A DNA stretch of 64,000 nt from Salinicoccus sediminis (GCF_000986795.1 NZ_LAYZ01000025.1:62001-126000); one strand, 5' to 3'; positions 17,591-28,847 are shown, counted from the first letter of the stretch. Numbers and translations are program-made. Notes: generated by a model not told the origin, from the sequence alone.

Positions 17591-17983
17591 TTAACGTTTT
17601 GAGAACTGTGGAGAACGACGGGCTTTCTTAAGACCGTATTTGTAACGTTCTTTCATACGTGGGTCACGTGTAAGGAGTCCTGCTCTCTTGAGTGGTCCAC
17701 GGTTCTCAGGGTCTGCTTCCAGAAGTGCTCTTGCAATTCCGTGACGGATTGCCTGTGCCTGTCCTGTGAAGCCTCCGCCTTTGACGTTTACCAGTACATC
17801 GTAGTTACCTTCTGTTTCTGTAACTGCGAAAGGCTGGTTCAAGTCAAGGATCAAACTTTCGAATGGAAGGTATTCTCTCATGTCACGGCCGTTTACTGTG
17901 ACATTACCTTCACCTGGTACTAAGCGTACGCGTGCTACTGAGTGTTTACGACGACCTGTTCCTGCATATTCTACTTTAGCCAA
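17591..17983 (-). CDS. rpsI: Ribosomal protein uS9
   Basis: The protein has 130 residues with [14 protein letters not shown] at the start and the conserved basic tail [13 protein letters not shown] whose last residues reach the P site of the 30S subunit. It follows rplM by 19 bases and shares its promoter, the usual rplM-rpsI pair. Confidence 0.98.
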   Translation of the reverse strand: MAKVEYAGTGRRKHSVARVRLVPGEGNVTVNGRDMREYLPFESLILDLNQPFAVTETEGNYDVLVNVKGGGFTGQAQAIRHGIARALLEADPENRGPLKRAGLLTRDPRMKERYKYGLKKARRSPQFSKR

Positions 17984-18002
17984 TGAATTAACCTCCTATT
18001 CC

Positions 18003-18440
18003 TTAACCGCGAAGTTCGTATTTTTCTGGTTTTTGTGCTTCATGCGGATGCTCGCTTCCAGCATACACGTGAAGTTTCTTGCCTGTTGCGCGACCGAGTG
18101 GGTTCTTCGGAAGCATGCCTTTGATGGAGTTTTCCAAGAGGCGTACAGGGTTTTTGTCTCTAAGGTCTCCTGCAGAGATGGATTTGATTCCACCTACGTG
18201 TCCGGAGTGTCTGTAGTACATTTTATCCTGTGCTTTGTTACCACTCAATTCGATTTTCTCAGCGTTGATGATGATTACATTGTCACCTGTATCAACGTGC
18301 GGTGTGAATGTCGGTTTGTTCTTGCCGCGAAGGATCGCTGCAACTTCTGAGGAAAGACGGCCGAGTGTCTCTCCCTCTGCATCGACAACATACCATTTAC
18401 GCTCAATGTTAGCTTCGTTGGCCATAAATGTTTGACGCAT
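18003..18440 (-). CDS. rplM: Ribosomal protein uL13
   Basis: The protein has 145 residues, starts [21 protein letters not shown] as in staphylococci, and contains the conserved [13 protein letters not shown] and [10 protein letters not shown] blocks. It is an early-assembling 50S protein. Its promoter lies inside the 3' end of truA, followed by a leader of about 130 bases. Confidence 0.98.
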   Translation of the reverse strand: MRQTFMANEANIERKWYVVDAEGETLGRLSSEVAAILRGKNKPTFTPHVDTGDNVIIINAEKIELSGNKAQDKMYYRHSGHVGGIKSISAGDLRDKNPVRLLENSIKGMLPKNPLGRATGKKLHVYAGSEHPHEAQKPEKYELRG

Positions 18441-18606
18441 TTTTTGTCCTCCTAGTTTATCAGTAATCTGCTCGTTTTTATGCTTTAAAATAAAAAAAGC
18501 TTCTTCATGTTATTATATCTGTTCTACAATAAGTTTCCGGGGCTTATCGCGGGTGATATAAAATTATACCGTTGTCTATGATAACCTTATAAGTGCATTT
18601 TGTCAA
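18441..18606 (-). promoter_or_regulatory. rplM promoter within truA, plus untranslated leader
   Basis: On the reverse strand a consensus -35 TTGACA (18601-18606) and -10 TATCAT (18578-18583) are spaced 17 bp. The -35 overlaps the last codons of truA. The transcript would start near 18571 and carry about 130 untranslated bases before rplM, including a GC-rich part (CACCCGCGATAAGCCCCGG). In Firmicutes rplM leaders can bind L13 for autoregulation. Whether this one matches that RNA family needs a covariance search. Confidence 0.75.
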
Positions 18607-19391
18607 TGTTTTTCAAGGTTATTTTTCATTTGCTGCAATGTTTCCGCGAGGGCTTTTTCATCGAGGAATACACGTTCCAGATACAGCCCTTCAGCGGGTG
18701 CCGTTTTGGGCACGAGCTTCCTGTCACGCGCCCCGAGTATCTCCGGTGTTTTCGTGCCGTCCCATCTGCCCTGGCCGACTTCGAGTACGTATGCAACGAG
18801 TATCCTCACCATGTTGTACAGGAAACCGGAGCCGATGATGACGAAGTCGAATCCGTCTTCTGTCCTGACGAGGTCGAAGCGGTGGATATGTCTCACTTTA
18901 TATTCGATTTCGGATTTGGCGCTCGAGAAGCTGGTGAAGTCATGTGTGCCAATGAAGTACTGCATGGTTTCACGCATGCGCCGTTCATCCAGCGCATGGG
19001 GATAGAAGACTTTGAGGCCGTCCTGGAACGGGTTCCTGTCCCTCCCCTGGTATATCCTGTACCTGTACGCCTTGCCCTTTGAATGGTACCTCACATGGTA
19101 CTCATCACTGATTTCCGTGACTTCGCGCACGAGTATGTCTTTCGGCAGGCCTGAATTCAGTGCGAATTTCCATTTATCCTCCGGGATGCCGATATGGGAA
19201 TCGAAATGGAAGTACTGCTCGATTGCGTGGACTCCCGCGTCAGTCCGGCTGGCGGGATGGATGCGGACGAATTCCTTATGCATGCGGCGGAGGACCTGCT
19301 CGATTTCATCCTGTACAGTACGGGCATCCTTCTGATACTGGAAGCCGTGGAATCTGCTGCCGTTATAACTCACTTTTACTAAATATCGCAT
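18603..19391 (-). CDS. truA: tRNA pseudouridine(38-40) synthase
   Basis: The 262-residue protein has the catalytic aspartate in ASRTDAGVHA and the family blocks YNGSRFHGFQYQ, RYRIYQGRDRNPF and GSGFLYNMVR. It modifies uridines in the tRNA anticodon arm. It follows ecfT by 12 bases and is the last gene of the ecfA1-ecfA2-ecfT-truA unit, an arrangement typical of Bacillales. Confidence 0.97.
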   Translation of the reverse strand: MRYLVKVSYNGSRFHGFQYQKDARTVQDEIEQVLRRMHKEFVRIHPASRTDAGVHAIEQYFHFDSHIGIPEDKWKFALNSGLPKDILVREVTEISDEYHVRYHSKGKAYRYRIYQGRDRNPFQDGLKVFYPHALDERRMRETMQYFIGTHDFTSFSSAKSEIEYKVRHIHRFDLVRTEDGFDFVIIGSGFLYNMVRILVAYVLEVGQGRWDGTKTPEILGARDRKLVPKTAPAEGLYLERVFLDEKALAETLQQMKNNLEKH

Positions 19392-19403
19392 TGGTGATGC
19401 TCC

Positions 19404-20201
19404 TTACTGTCTGATCGTGAACAGGATGATTCCGAACAGGACCATCATGATTATGACGGCTGTATCTTTGAACTGCCAGTCCAGTACACGGTAGCTTGTC
19501 CGCCCCTTTTCCCCCTGATAACCCCTGACTTCCATGGCCACCGCCATCTCCTCCGCTCTTTTGAATGCGGATATGAACAGCGGGATGAATATGGGTGTGA
19601 GTGCATTGAGGCGTGATTTGAGGCTGCCTGTCATGAACGTGGAGCCCCTTGCGCTCTGTGCCTTGATGATCTTTTCCGTTTCATCCATGAGTGTCGGTAT
19701 GAAGCGCAGGCTGATCGACATCATCATCGCAATTTCATGTACAGGCACCCTCAGCACTTTGAGCGGCCGGCAGATGCGCTCAATTGCATCGGTCAGGGAC
19801 AGCGGGCTGGTCGTCAGCGTAAGCAGTGTCGTGATGAGGATGAGCATTGCAAGGCGTATCGTAATGTAGATGCCGCGGATGATGCCTTCGGATTCTATGG
19901 TGAACCACCCCGCATCGACCAGCACCGTTCCCCCTTTTGTGAAGAAGAGGTGCATCATGAATGTAAATACGATCAAAAGCAGGATCAGCTTCAGCCCGTT
20001 GAACAGGAATATGAGGGAGAGTCCCGCAAGCTTCGTCAGACTGAGGACAAAAAGGATCAGCAGAAGATATCCTGTCCAGTGGTTCGCAAAAAACACAATG
20101 ATCATGAAGAGCAGCACCGCGATGATCTTCGCCCTGGGATCGATCCTGTGGACCAGGCTGTTGCCGGGGATATACCGTCCGAGCAGCATCTTACTCAGCA
20201 T
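19404..20201 (-). CDS. ecfT: ECF transporter transmembrane subunit
   Basis: The protein of about 265 residues has five to six membrane segments in the N-terminal half and two cytoplasmic coupling helices carrying the Ala/Val-Arg-Gly motifs (SARGSTF and EVRGYQG) that contact the ATPases. With EcfA1 and EcfA2 it energises exchangeable vitamin-binding S components encoded elsewhere. I prefer the ATG at 20201, since GGAGG is then correctly spaced. The gene overlaps the end of ecfA2. Confidence 0.95.
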   Translation of the reverse strand: MLSKMLLGRYIPGNSLVHRIDPRAKIIAVLLFMIIVFFANHWTGYLLLILFVLSLTKLAGLSLIFLFNGLKLILLLIVFTFMMHLFFTKGGTVLVDAGWFTIESEGIIRGIYITIRLAMLILITTLLTLTTSPLSLTDAIERICRPLKVLRVPVHEIAMMMSISLRFIPTLMDETEKIIKAQSARGSTFMTGSLKSRLNALTPIFIPLFISAFKRAEEMAVAMEVRGYQGEKGRTSYRVLDWQFKDTAVIIMMVLFGIILFTIRQ

Positions 20202-21054
20202 GACCATCCCTCCATTTCGTATAGAGCCCGATGAATTCCTCTTTGGTCCCGGGCATCTTTTCGAACTTTATGCCCTTTCGTTCAAGGTCAAAGGTGAGTC
20301 TTACTATATCCGGCACTTCGAGTTCGTACTCCCTGAGAAGCGCTTCATCTGTCAGAATATCTTTTGTACTGCCTGAACGGATGAGGTTTCCCTGATTCAG
20401 AAGCTTCACTTCATCTGTATACTCGTATACATCGTTCATATCATGGGTGATCAGTATGACGGTGATGCCCATCTCCTTCTGTATTTTCCCGAACAGTTCC
20501 ATCGTCTCTATATGGCTGAGTGGATCGAGTCCCGCTGTCGGTTCATCCAGGATGAGGACATCGGGTTCCATTGCCAGTATTCCCGCAATGGCAACCTTCC
20601 TCATCTGTCCTCCGGACAAATCGAAGGGTTGTTTATCAAACAGAGCTTCATCGACATTCAGCAGCTTCAGATAATATTCCGCCTTCTCCCTGGCTTCATC
20701 TTCACCCATGCCGATGTTTTTCGGCCCGAACATCACATCCCTTATGACCGATTCCTCAAACAGCTGGTGTTCGGGGAACTGGAAGACCATGCCCACCCGC
20801 TTTTTAGCCTGATGGACGGTCCTCTGTTTCGTCCTGCGTCTGAGTGTAATATCCCCGACGTGCACTTCCCCGTAGCTCGGCAGTAAAAGCCCGTTCAGAT
20901 TCTGGATCATCGTCGACTTCCCGCTGCCGGTCTGTCCGATGATTCCATAGTATTTTCCTTCTTCGAACTCTGTGCTGATCCTGTTCAATGCCAGGTGTTC
21001 AAACGGCGTGTTTTCCTGATAGATGCTCGTCAGCTTTTCCAGTCTGATATTCAT
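20191..21054 (-). CDS. ecfA2: ECF transporter ATPase A2
   Basis: The 287-residue ABC ATPase has Walker A GQTGSGKS (about residues 39-46), signature LSGGQMRK, Walker B VLILDEPTAGLD and the switch histidine in ILITHDMND. A C-terminal extension of about 60 residues is typical of EcfA proteins. Its ATG overlaps the ecfA1 stop (ATGA), so the two ATPases are made coupled, fitting their heterodimer. Confidence 0.96.
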   Translation of the reverse strand: MNIRLEKLTSIYQENTPFEHLALNRISTEFEEGKYYGIIGQTGSGKSTMIQNLNGLLLPSYGEVHVGDITLRRRTKQRTVHQAKKRVGMVFQFPEHQLFEESVIRDVMFGPKNIGMGEDEAREKAEYYLKLLNVDEALFDKQPFDLSGGQMRKVAIAGILAMEPDVLILDEPTAGLDPLSHIETMELFGKIQKEMGITVILITHDMNDVYEYTDEVKLLNQGNLIRSGSTKDILTDEALLREYELEVPDIVRLTFDLERKGIKFEKMPGTKEEFIGLYTKWRDGHAE

Positions 21055-21839
21055 AGGCGTTCCACCAGTTCATCGTATGACATGTAGCAGCCCTCGAGCA
21101 GCCGGTCCGCCATCGAAATCGTAAAGGGCAGGACGAGCCGGCTTGAAATGAGCGATTCCGTATCCTGGTAGATTTCCTCCACAGTGCCTTCATTGATCAC
21201 ACGGCCGTCCTTCATGACCACGGCATGATCACTGACCCCGATTTCTGCGAGATCGTGGGTGATGTATATGATCGTAGTCATCTTATCCTTATGGATTTGC
21301 CCGAGGATTTCAAGCACATCCCGCCTGCCCTGGGGATCGAGCATTGATGTGGCCTCGTCAAGGATGAGGAGGTCCGGCTCCATCGCAAGTGCACCGGCAA
21401 TCGCCACGCGCTGCTTCTGTCCGCCGGAGAGCCTTGACGGTTCATGGGTGCGGAATTCCAGCATATTGACCGCCCGCAGTGCTTCCTCGACTTTCCTCAC
21501 CATTTCGTCTCTCTCCACACCGTTGTTTTCCAGTCCGAACGCCACATCATCTTCTACCGTGGCGCCGACAAACTGGTTATCCGGATTTTGGAACACTATC
21601 GCAAAGCGTCTCCTGATATCCTGAAGGTTCTCTTCCGTCAGAACCTCTCCGTCTATCCTGATCTCGCCCGCGTAGCCTTCCAGCACGCCCATCAGAAGCT
21701 TCACCAGCGTGCTCTTGCCGGAGCCGTTGTGCCCGATTACAGAAGTCCATTCACCCCGCCGGAATTTCAGGGAGATATGATCCAATGCATTATAATCTTC
21801 TGCTCTGTAACTGTATGTGACATCGTTGAATTCGATCAT
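21051..21839 (-). CDS. ecfA1: ECF transporter ATPase A1
   Basis: The 262-residue ABC ATPase has Walker A GHNGSGKST, signature LSGGQKQRVAIAG and Walker B LLILDEATSMLD. The start is the ATG at 21839, because the upstream GTG frame would consume the AGGTGG ribosome-binding site. It is preceded by a strongly structured leader with terminator-like features, so expression may be separable from the ribosomal operon upstream. Confidence 0.96.
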   Translation of the reverse strand: MIEFNDVTYSYRAEDYNALDHISLKFRRGEWTSVIGHNGSGKSTLVKLLMGVLEGYAGEIRIDGEVLTEENLQDIRRRFAIVFQNPDNQFVGATVEDDVAFGLENNGVERDEMVRKVEEALRAVNMLEFRTHEPSRLSGGQKQRVAIAGALAMEPDLLILDEATSMLDPQGRRDVLEILGQIHKDKMTTIIYITHDLAEIGVSDHAVVMKDGRVINEGTVEEIYQDTESLISSRLVLPFTISMADRLLEGCYMSYDELVERL

Positions 21840-21864
21840 ATCTCCCACCACCTGAATTTATGTA

Positions 21865-21967
21865 ATAAAAAAGCGCGTACCCTGCGTTCGGAGTCGCGCG
21901 ATTATTCATGTATTGCCTGCAGGGTACGATGAGCTAGACAATACGGCACGCAGGCCGTACCATCGTA
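21865..21967 (-). promoter_or_regulatory. Structured leader with mutually exclusive hairpins between rplQ and ecfA1 (attenuator or complex terminator)
   Basis: In the leftward RNA, TACGATG (21967-21961) pairs with CATCGTA (21931-21925), enclosing TACGGC/GCCGTA. GTACCCTGC (21927-21919) can instead pair with GCAGGGTAC (21885-21877). That element lies inside a terminator made of GCGCGACTC and GGGTACGCGC, followed by TTTTTT (about 21873-21867). The three helices share bases: GTA belongs to both of the first two, and GCAGGGTAC to both of the last two. This is the logic of a transcription attenuator. At minimum it is a terminator for the ribosomal operon. Confidence 0.6.
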
Positions 21968-21989
21968 ACACTCAGTCTGCTTTTATAGA

Positions 21990-22388
21990 TTATGCTTCTT
22001 CTGAAGCAGTTACAGCGCCTTGCACGAATTCGATGATTACGAGTTCAGCACCGTCACCGCGGCGTTCTCCAAGCTTTTTGATGCTTGTGTATCCGCCCTG
22101 ACGATCTTCAAATCGCGGAGCGATATCGTTGAAGAGTTTTTGGAGCGCATCTTGAGTCGTTCCATCTTCGTTAGTGATTTCAACGTTACGCACTGTCTGG
22201 CCTGCACGGCGTCTTGCAGCAAGGTTTCCTTTTTTACCAAGTGTGACGAGTTTATCAGCGACTTTACGGAGCTCTTTAGCTCTTTTTTCAGTCGTTGTAA
22301 TGCGTTCACTCACGATAAGGGATGTAGCCAGATCGCGCAGCATCGCTTTTCTTTGGTCAGACGTACGTCCGAGTTTTCTGTAGCCCAT
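21990..22388 (-). CDS. rplQ: Ribosomal protein bL17
   Basis: The protein has 132 residues starting [19 protein letters not shown]. It is about ten residues longer than usual because of an insertion after [12 protein letters not shown] and a [10 protein letters not shown] tail. It lies at the polypeptide exit tunnel region of the 50S subunit. It is the last gene of the alpha operon, 18 bases after rpoA. Confidence 0.97.
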   Translation of the reverse strand: MGYRKLGRTSDQRKAMLRDLATSLIVSERITTTEKRAKELRKVADKLVTLGKKGNLAARRRAGQTVRNVEITNEDGTTQDALQKLFNDIAPRFEDRQGGYTSIKKLGERRGDGAELVIIEFVQGAVTASEEA

Positions 22389-22406
22389 TGAAATTTACCT
22401 CCTTTA

Positions 22407-23351
22407 TCAATCTTCTTTACGAAGCCCCAACCCGAGGTCTTCAAGTTTGAATTTGACTTCTTCAAGAGACTTGCGTCCCAGATTTCTTACTTTCATCATG
22501 TCAGCCTCTGACTTATCAGTGAGTTCCTGTACAGAGTTGATTCCTGCACGTTTGAGACAGTTGTAGGAACGTACTGACAGATCCAGTTCCTCGATTGACA
22601 TCTCAAGAACTTTTTCTTTCTGATCTTCTTCTTTTTCTATCATGATTTCAGCATTTTGCGCCTCATCAGTAAGACCGACAAAGATATTCAGATGTTCATT
22701 CATAATCTTGGCAGCCAGTGATACACCTTCCTGCGGGCTGATGGAGCCATCTGTCCAGACATCCAAAGTGAGTTTATCGAAATTGGTCATCTGTCCCACG
22801 CGGGTGTTTTCTACTGTGTAGTTTACCTGTTCGATCGGTGTATAGATTGAATCCACCGGAATCACACCTATTGCCAGATCGCTTTTGTTGTTGCCTTCAG
22901 CAAGAGTATACCCTCTGCCGCGGTTGGCAATCATACGGATTTTAAGCTGTCCGCCTTTGGAAACAGTGGCGATCTTAAGGTCGCGGTTCAAAATCTCGAC
23001 ATCACTGTCGTGGGTAATGTCCGCAGCCGTCACTACACCGTCACCGCTGACATCTATCTCAAGTGTTTTCTCATCTTCAGAATAGATTTTCAGTGCGAGC
23101 TTCTTAATGTTCGTAACGATCGTTGTAACATCCTCAACAACGTTTTCGATTGTTGAAAACTCATGCAGTACATTTTCTATTTCTATCGTTTTGACAGCCG
23201 CACCAGGTAATGAAGATAACAGAATGCGACGCAAGGAGTTCCCAAGTGTTGTTCCATAGCCTCTTTCAAGAGGTTCAACAACAAACTTACCAAACTTAGA
23301 ATCTTCCGATACTTCAACTGTTTCAATTCTAGGTTTTTCGATTTCTATCAT
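22407..23351 (-). CDS. rpoA: RNA polymerase alpha subunit
   Basis: The 314-residue protein has the N-terminal dimerisation and assembly domain (about 1-230, with [21 protein letters not shown]) and the C-terminal DNA- and activator-binding domain (about 250-310, with [13 protein letters not shown] and [11 protein letters not shown]). It lies in its normal place between rpsK and rplQ. Confidence 0.99.
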   Translation of the reverse strand: MIEIEKPRIETVEVSEDSKFGKFVVEPLERGYGTTLGNSLRRILLSSLPGAAVKTIEIENVLHEFSTIENVVEDVTTIVTNIKKLALKIYSEDEKTLEIDVSGDGVVTAADITHDSDVEILNRDLKIATVSKGGQLKIRMIANRGRGYTLAEGNNKSDLAIGVIPVDSIYTPIEQVNYTVENTRVGQMTNFDKLTLDVWTDGSISPQEGVSLAAKIMNEHLNIFVGLTDEAQNAEIMIEKEEDQKEKVLEMSIEELDLSVRSYNCLKRAGINSVQELTDKSEADMMKVRNLGRKSLEEVKFKLEDLGLGLRKED

Positions 23352-23437
23352 TTGTTTACTTTTCCTCCCTTTAAACGCCGGAAATAATATGCAACCATGT
23401 GTTTACATTACATGAATAGCGTTCCTGTAACCAGCAA

Positions 23438-23827
23438 TTATACGCGGCGACGTTTAGGTGGACGGCAGCCATTGTGCGGTACAGGAGTTACATCTTTGAT
23501 TGCTGTAATTTCCAATCCTGCAGACTGGAGCGCACGGATAGCTGCTTCACGACCTGCACCAGGTCCTTTTACTGTAACTTCAACAGTTTTCAGGCCATGT
23601 TCCATAGCTGCTTTGGAAGCAGTTTCTGAAGCCATTTGTGCAGCGAAAGGTGTTGATTTCTTGGATCCCTTGAAGCCGAGTGCACCTGCTGATGACCAAG
23701 ACAATGCATTACCGAAATCATCTGTAATTGTTACGATTGTGTTGTTGAATGTTGAACGGATGTGAGCCACACCGGACTCAATATTCTTTTTCACTTTACG
23801 TTTACGAGTTTGTTGTCTGCGAGCCAT
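23438..23827 (-). CDS. rpsK: Ribosomal protein uS11
   Basis: The protein has 129 residues with [18 protein letters not shown] and the C-terminal [16 protein letters not shown]. It is a platform protein of the 30S subunit, 22 bases downstream of rpsM. Confidence 0.99.
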   Translation of the reverse strand: MARRQQTRKRKVKKNIESGVAHIRSTFNNTIVTITDDFGNALSWSSAGALGFKGSKKSTPFAAQMASETASKAAMEHGLKTVEVTVKGPGAGREAAIRALQSAGLEITAIKDVTPVPHNGCRPPKRRRV

Positions 23828-23849
23828 TATTATTCCTCCTTTTCCCTAC

Positions 23850-24215
23850 TTATTTTTTCTTATTCGCAACTGTTTTAACTGGACCTTTACGGGTACGGGC
23901 ATTGTTTTTAGTCTTCTGTCCACGAACCGGGAGTCCACGACGGTGGCGAATACCTCTGTAAGATGCGATTTCCATCAGACGTTTGACGTTAAGGTTCTGT
24001 TCACGGCGAAGATCACCTTCGATCTTGTAGCTGTCAACAACCTCACGGATTTTGTTCAATTCGTCTTCAGTAAGATCCCTTACGCGTGTGCTTTCTGAAA
24101 CAGCCGCTTTTTCAAGGATTTCTGCAGATCTGGAATGACCAATTCCGTAAATATAAGTCAGTGAGATTACGACACGTTTTTCACGTGGTACGTCTACTCC
24201 TGCAATACGAGCCAT
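23850..24215 (-). CDS. rpsM: Ribosomal protein uS13
   Basis: The protein has 121 residues starting [21 protein letters not shown], with the helix-hairpin region and basic tail [19 protein letters not shown]. It is located in the head of the 30S subunit, where it contacts the 50S subunit and tRNA. Confidence 0.99.
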   Translation of the reverse strand: MARIAGVDVPREKRVVISLTYIYGIGHSRSAEILEKAAVSESTRVRDLTEDELNKIREVVDSYKIEGDLRREQNLNVKRLMEIASYRGIRHRRGLPVRGQKTKNNARTRKGPVKTVANKKK

Positions 24216-24239
24216 ATTGTTACACCTCCGTTTATAATT

Positions 24240-24383
<144 letters not shown>

Positions 24384-24602
24384 TTATTTGAAACGATAAG
24401 TGATTCTGCCCCGAGTCAGATCATACGGTGACATTTCAACTGTTACTTTATCGCCAGGAAGAATACGTATATAGTTCATACGGATTTTACCTGAAACATG
24501 AGCGAGTATCTCATGTCCGTTTTCAAGTTCAACTTTGAACATGGCGTTCGGTAAAGTATCGAGTACAGTACCTTCCAGTTCAATAACATCCTGTTTACTC
24601 AT
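24384..24602 (-). CDS. infA: Translation initiation factor IF-1
   Basis: The 72-residue S1/OB-fold protein reads [20 protein letters not shown] and ends [12 protein letters not shown], as expected. IF-1 occupies the ribosomal A site during initiation. It is separated from adk by about 150 bases that contain short inverted repeats (for example TTCACC and GGTGAA at 24724-24749) but no clear gene. The methionine aminopeptidase gene often found here is absent. Confidence 0.98.
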   Translation of the reverse strand: MSKQDVIELEGTVLDTLPNAMFKVELENGHEILAHVSGKIRMNYIRILPGDKVTVEMSPYDLTRGRITYRFK

Positions 24603-24754
24603 TATAAATTCCCCCTTTACAGTCTTCTAATCCCTATTAGAAATTCACTTCAGGTGAAGTTTGGACATACACTTAACGTTAAATATTGAACCCGGATATT
24701 TTTCGTAGTGAGACGAGCTGGATTCACCCAAAGTGTCTGAAGAGGTGAATATCC

Positions 24755-25414
<660 letters not shown>

Positions 25415-26713
25415 CTACCTGCGTTTTCTGAAACCGCGGTATTCTCTTTGGTTTGCCTGTGCTTCCAATTGTTTCATTGTTTCAAGTGCAACACCGATAA
25501 CAATCAGTAAGCTTGTACCTCCAATTTGAATCGCCTGCGGCAGATCCATGAACTTCGTTATAAGAAGCGGCAAGATGGAAATTCCGGCTAAGAACAGTGA
25601 ACCTACAAACACCAGGCGGTACAGCACAGAGGTGATGTAATCCTGGGTGTTTCTGCCCGGGCGTATGCCGGGTACGTAACTCCCCTGTTTCTTAAGGTTA
25701 TCTGCCATCTTTTCAGGATTGACCTGGACGAATGAATAGAAGTACGTGAATGCTATGATCAGGACAACATAGAAGATCATGCCAAACCAATCTGACGGAT
25801 CAGCAAATCTCGCCACTGTCTGGGCCCAGTTCTGATCGGGGAAGAATAGCGTCAGTGTTTGCGGCAGCATGAAGAATGCCATCGCAAAGATTACCGGTAT
25901 TACCCCTGCCGGGTTGACTTTCAGAGGCAGAAATGTCGATTGCGGTGCCAAAGTGGACGAAGTTCTCTGACGTTTCGCATACTGGACCGGGATTTTACGC
26001 ACAGCCTGCAGGATGAACACGGCAAATGCCGTAATCAGGAGCAGGAATACGAAAAGTGCAGCCATCTGCAAAATAGCCATCGTCGTGTCATCAGCGCCGA
26101 CAAATCTCTGCTGGTAAAGCTGGATGATTGCATTTGGAATCACACCCAGGATACCTGCAAAGATGATTATGGAGATGCCGTTACCAACACCGTGTGTGGT
26201 AATCTGCTCTCCCAGCCACATCAGGAATGCAGTACCTGTTGTAAGTACAAGTGCAATCAACAGATATGATCCGATACTGCTTTCTTCAATCAGCATACCC
26301 TGGAACATCTGGTTGAATGCATACGACATACCGATGGATTGTATAAAAGCGAGGACTATAGTGAAATAACGGGTGAACTGAGTCAGCTTACGACGACCAA
26401 CTTCTCCCTGTTTCGCCCATTCAGCAAACTTCGGCACAACATCCATCTGTAGGAGCTGCACCACGATGGATGCTGTAATGTAGGGCATGATGCCCATGGC
26501 AAGGATAGAGAAGTTCATCAATGCTCCACCACCGAAGGTGTTCATCAGATCAAGTACGCCCTGCTGACCGCCTCCCATTTCAAACACGCTCGGATCCACA
26601 CCGGGAACCGGGATATACGTGCCGATTTTGAAGATGATTAGCATTGCCAGAGTAAAAAGAATCTTACTGCGGATCTCTTTGATTCTGAAGAAATTGGAGA
26701 TCGTGCCAATCAT
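25415..26713 (-). CDS. secY: Protein translocase subunit SecY
   Basis: The 432-residue protein has ten predicted membrane segments. It starts [18 protein letters not shown], carries the [11 protein letters not shown] motif and the cytoplasmic loop [10 protein letters not shown] that contacts the ribosome and SecA. It forms the Sec channel with SecE and SecG. Its ATG shares one base with the rplO stop. Confidence 0.99.
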   Translation of the reverse strand: MIGTISNFFRIKEIRSKILFTLAMLIIFKIGTYIPVPGVDPSVFEMGGGQQGVLDLMNTFGGGALMNFSILAMGIMPYITASIVVQLLQMDVVPKFAEWAKQGEVGRRKLTQFTRYFTIVLAFIQSIGMSYAFNQMFQGMLIEESSIGSYLLIALVLTTGTAFLMWLGEQITTHGVGNGISIIIFAGILGVIPNAIIQLYQQRFVGADDTTMAILQMAALFVFLLLITAFAVFILQAVRKIPVQYAKRQRTSSTLAPQSTFLPLKVNPAGVIPVIFAMAFFMLPQTLTLFFPDQNWAQTVARFADPSDWFGMIFYVVLIIAFTYFYSFVQVNPEKMADNLKKQGSYVPGIRPGRNTQDYITSVLYRLVFVGSLFLAGISILPLLITKFMDLPQAIQIGGTSLLIVIGVALETMKQLEAQANQREYRGFRKRR

Positions 26714-27153
26714 TAGATCACCTCGTAGCTTCCGCCCTGTTCCTCAATTGCTTTAGCAGCTGAAGCAGAAAACTTATGAGCTTTAATTGTTAATTTTTTC
26801 TCCAGAGCACCATTGCCTAAGACTTTGATACCAGATTTTTCATTTTTAACAATGCCATTTTCTTTCAGCACAGCCGGTGTAACTTCAGCGCCGTCTTCTA
26901 AACGGTTAAGATCGCTCAGGTTTACAACAGCATATTCTTTACGGTTGATGTTCGTGAATCCGCGTTTAGGAATTCTGCGGAACAGTGGAAGCTGTCCACC
27001 TTCGAATGTCAGACCAACACCGCCGCCGGAACGTGAGTTTTGTCCATCGTGTCCACGGCCGGATGTTTTACCGTTGCCGGAAGACATACCACGTCCTACA
27101 CGGTTGCGATTTTTACGAGCGCCTTCTACAGGCTTCATCTCATGTAATTTCAT
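26713..27153 (-). CDS. rplO: Ribosomal protein uL15
   Basis: The protein has 146 residues starting [20 protein letters not shown], with the Gly-rich [22 protein letters not shown] section that threads into 23S rRNA. It is coupled to secY by a one-base overlap. Confidence 0.99.
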   Translation of the reverse strand: MKLHEMKPVEGARKNRNRVGRGMSSGNGKTSGRGHDGQNSRSGGGVGLTFEGGQLPLFRRIPKRGFTNINRKEYAVVNLSDLNRLEDGAEVTPAVLKENGIVKNEKSGIKVLGNGALEKKLTIKAHKFSASAAKAIEEQGGSYEVI

Positions 27154-27180
27154 CTTCGCACCTCCTATTTTATAATATCA

Positions 27181-27360
27181 TTATTTTTCTTCGACTGTAA
27201 CCAAGTGGCTGACTTTTGCAACCTGTCCTCTGATCTGAGGTGTATCTTCATGTTCTACAGTTGAGTTGGTTTTCTTCAAACCGAGTGAAGCAACTGTTTT
27301 CCTCTGAGATTCAGGCTTGCCGATCAAGCTTTTTTTGAGGGTGATTTTAATCTTTGCCAT
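27181..27360 (-). CDS. rpmD: Ribosomal protein uL30
   Basis: This 59-residue protein reads [20 protein letters not shown], with the conserved [20 protein letters not shown] block, and ends VTVEEK. It lies between rpsE and rplO in the spc operon. Confidence 0.97.
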   Translation of the reverse strand: MAKIKITLKKSLIGKPESQRKTVASLGLKKTNSTVEHEDTPQIRGQVAKVSHLVTVEEK

Positions 27361-27376
27361 ATCTGTGTTTCCCTCC

Positions 27377-27877
27377 TTAGTTTCGTAGCTCTTCTACTGA
27401 TTTACCACGCAATTCAGCAACTTCTTCTGCACTCTTCAGTTCAGTGAGTCCTGTGATCGTTGCGCGTACAACGTTGATTGGAGTGTTCGCACCCAGTGAT
27501 TTACTCAGGATATCTGTAACACCTGCAAGCTCAAGTACCGCACGGACCGGTCCGCCTGCGATAACACCTGTACCAGGAGCGGCTGGTTTCATGAATACTC
27601 TGCCGGAGCTGAAGCGTCCGATGATTTCATGTGGAACAGTACCGTCAACAAGTGGTACTTCGATAAGATCTTTTTTAGCAGCTTCGATTGCTTTTTTGAT
27701 TGCTTCAGGTACCTCTTGGGCTTTACCTGAACCGAATCCTACGCGGCCTTTTTTGTCCCCGACAACAACAAGTGCTGAGAAACGGAACTTACGTCCACCT
27801 TTTACAACTTTAGCGATACGGTTGATCGTAACCACACGCTCTTCGAATTCTTGTACTTTCTCTTCTCTACGAGCCAT
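27377..27877 (-). CDS. rpsE: Ribosomal protein uS5
   Basis: The protein has 166 residues with a double-stranded RNA-binding-like N-terminal domain ([20 protein letters not shown]) and the [15 protein letters not shown] loop linked to translational accuracy and spectinomycin contact. Confidence 0.99.
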   Translation of the reverse strand: MARREEKVQEFEERVVTINRIAKVVKGGRKFRFSALVVVGDKKGRVGFGSGKAQEVPEAIKKAIEAAKKDLIEVPLVDGTVPHEIIGRFSSGRVFMKPAAPGTGVIAGGPVRAVLELAGVTDILSKSLGANTPINVVRATITGLTELKSAEEVAELRGKSVEELRN

Positions 27878-27898
27878 AAATGAATTTCCCTCCTTCGA

Positions 27899-28261
27899 TT
27901 AGAATTGCAGACCGTTTTCACGTGCAGCTTCTGCCAACGCTTTAACGCGTCCGTGATAGAGATAGCCTCCGCGGTCAAATACTACAGTTTCTACATTTTT
28001 ATCTTTAGCACGTTTTGCTATGAGTGCGCCTACTTCAGCAGCAGCATCTACGTTAGAGCCGTTTTCACCTTTGAAATCCGGATCAGTTGTAGAAGCACTT
28101 GCAAGTGTAACCTGCTGGCTGTCATCAATTACTTGTGCATAGATGTGCTGGTTGGAACGGTAGACGTTCAAACGTGGTCTTTCGGCTGTGCCGGAAAGCT
28201 TGTTACGCACTCGCTGATGTCTTTTTTGACGCACTTTGTTCTTGTCAATTTTAGCGATCAT
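27899..28261 (-). CDS. rplR: Ribosomal protein uL18
   Basis: The protein has 120 residues. It binds 5S rRNA in the central protuberance, with the conserved [18 protein letters not shown] and [18 protein letters not shown] blocks. Confidence 0.99.
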   Translation of the reverse strand: MIAKIDKNKVRQKRHQRVRNKLSGTAERPRLNVYRSNQHIYAQVIDDSQQVTLASASTTDPDFKGENGSNVDAAAEVGALIAKRAKDKNVETVVFDRGGYLYHGRVKALAEAARENGLQF

Positions 28262-28286
28262 TGATGTTCACTCCTCACTTTAATTA

Positions 28287-28823
28287 TTATTTACCAGTTT
28301 TTCCTTCTTTACGACGAACGAGTTCATCTTTATAACGGATACCTTTTCCTTTGTAAGGTTCAGGTGGACGTACGGCACGGATTTTTGAAGCGAGTGCTCC
28401 AACATACTCTTTGTTGATGCCTTCGATTTTAACATTCGTGTTACCATCCACTGAGATGGAAAGGTCCTCGGAAGGTTCAAATTCAACCGGGTGAGAAAGT
28501 CCAACACTCAGGACAAGTTTGCTGCCCTGCATTTGCGCACGGTAACCTACACCAACCAACTCAAGTTCTTTGGTGAAGCCCTGTGACACACCTACAACCA
28601 TATTGTTGATGAGTGCACGGGTTGTACCATGGACAGTACGGTGTTCTTTGGAATCACTTGGTCTGACGACTTCAAGTGTATTATCTTCCAGGTTATAAGT
28701 CATATCTTCATTAAATGTATTTACAAGTTCACCTTTGGGACCCTTTACTGTGACAGTAGATCCGTCAATTGTGACTGTTACATCACTTGGAATTTCAATA
28801 ATACGTTTACCTACACGGCTCAT
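28287..28823 (-). CDS. rplF: Ribosomal protein uL6
   Basis: The protein has 178 residues and two related domains. The tail [28 protein letters not shown] is the family C-terminus that lies near the factor-binding site of the 50S subunit. Confidence 0.99.
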   Translation of the reverse strand: MSRVGKRIIEIPSDVTVTIDGSTVTVKGPKGELVNTFNEDMTYNLEDNTLEVVRPSDSKEHRTVHGTTRALINNMVVGVSQGFTKELELVGVGYRAQMQGSKLVLSVGLSHPVEFEPSEDLSISVDGNTNVKIEGINKEYVGALASKIRAVRPPEPYKGKGIRYKDELVRRKEGKTGK

Positions 28824-28847
28824 TAGTTTGCACCTCCTGTTAATTCA

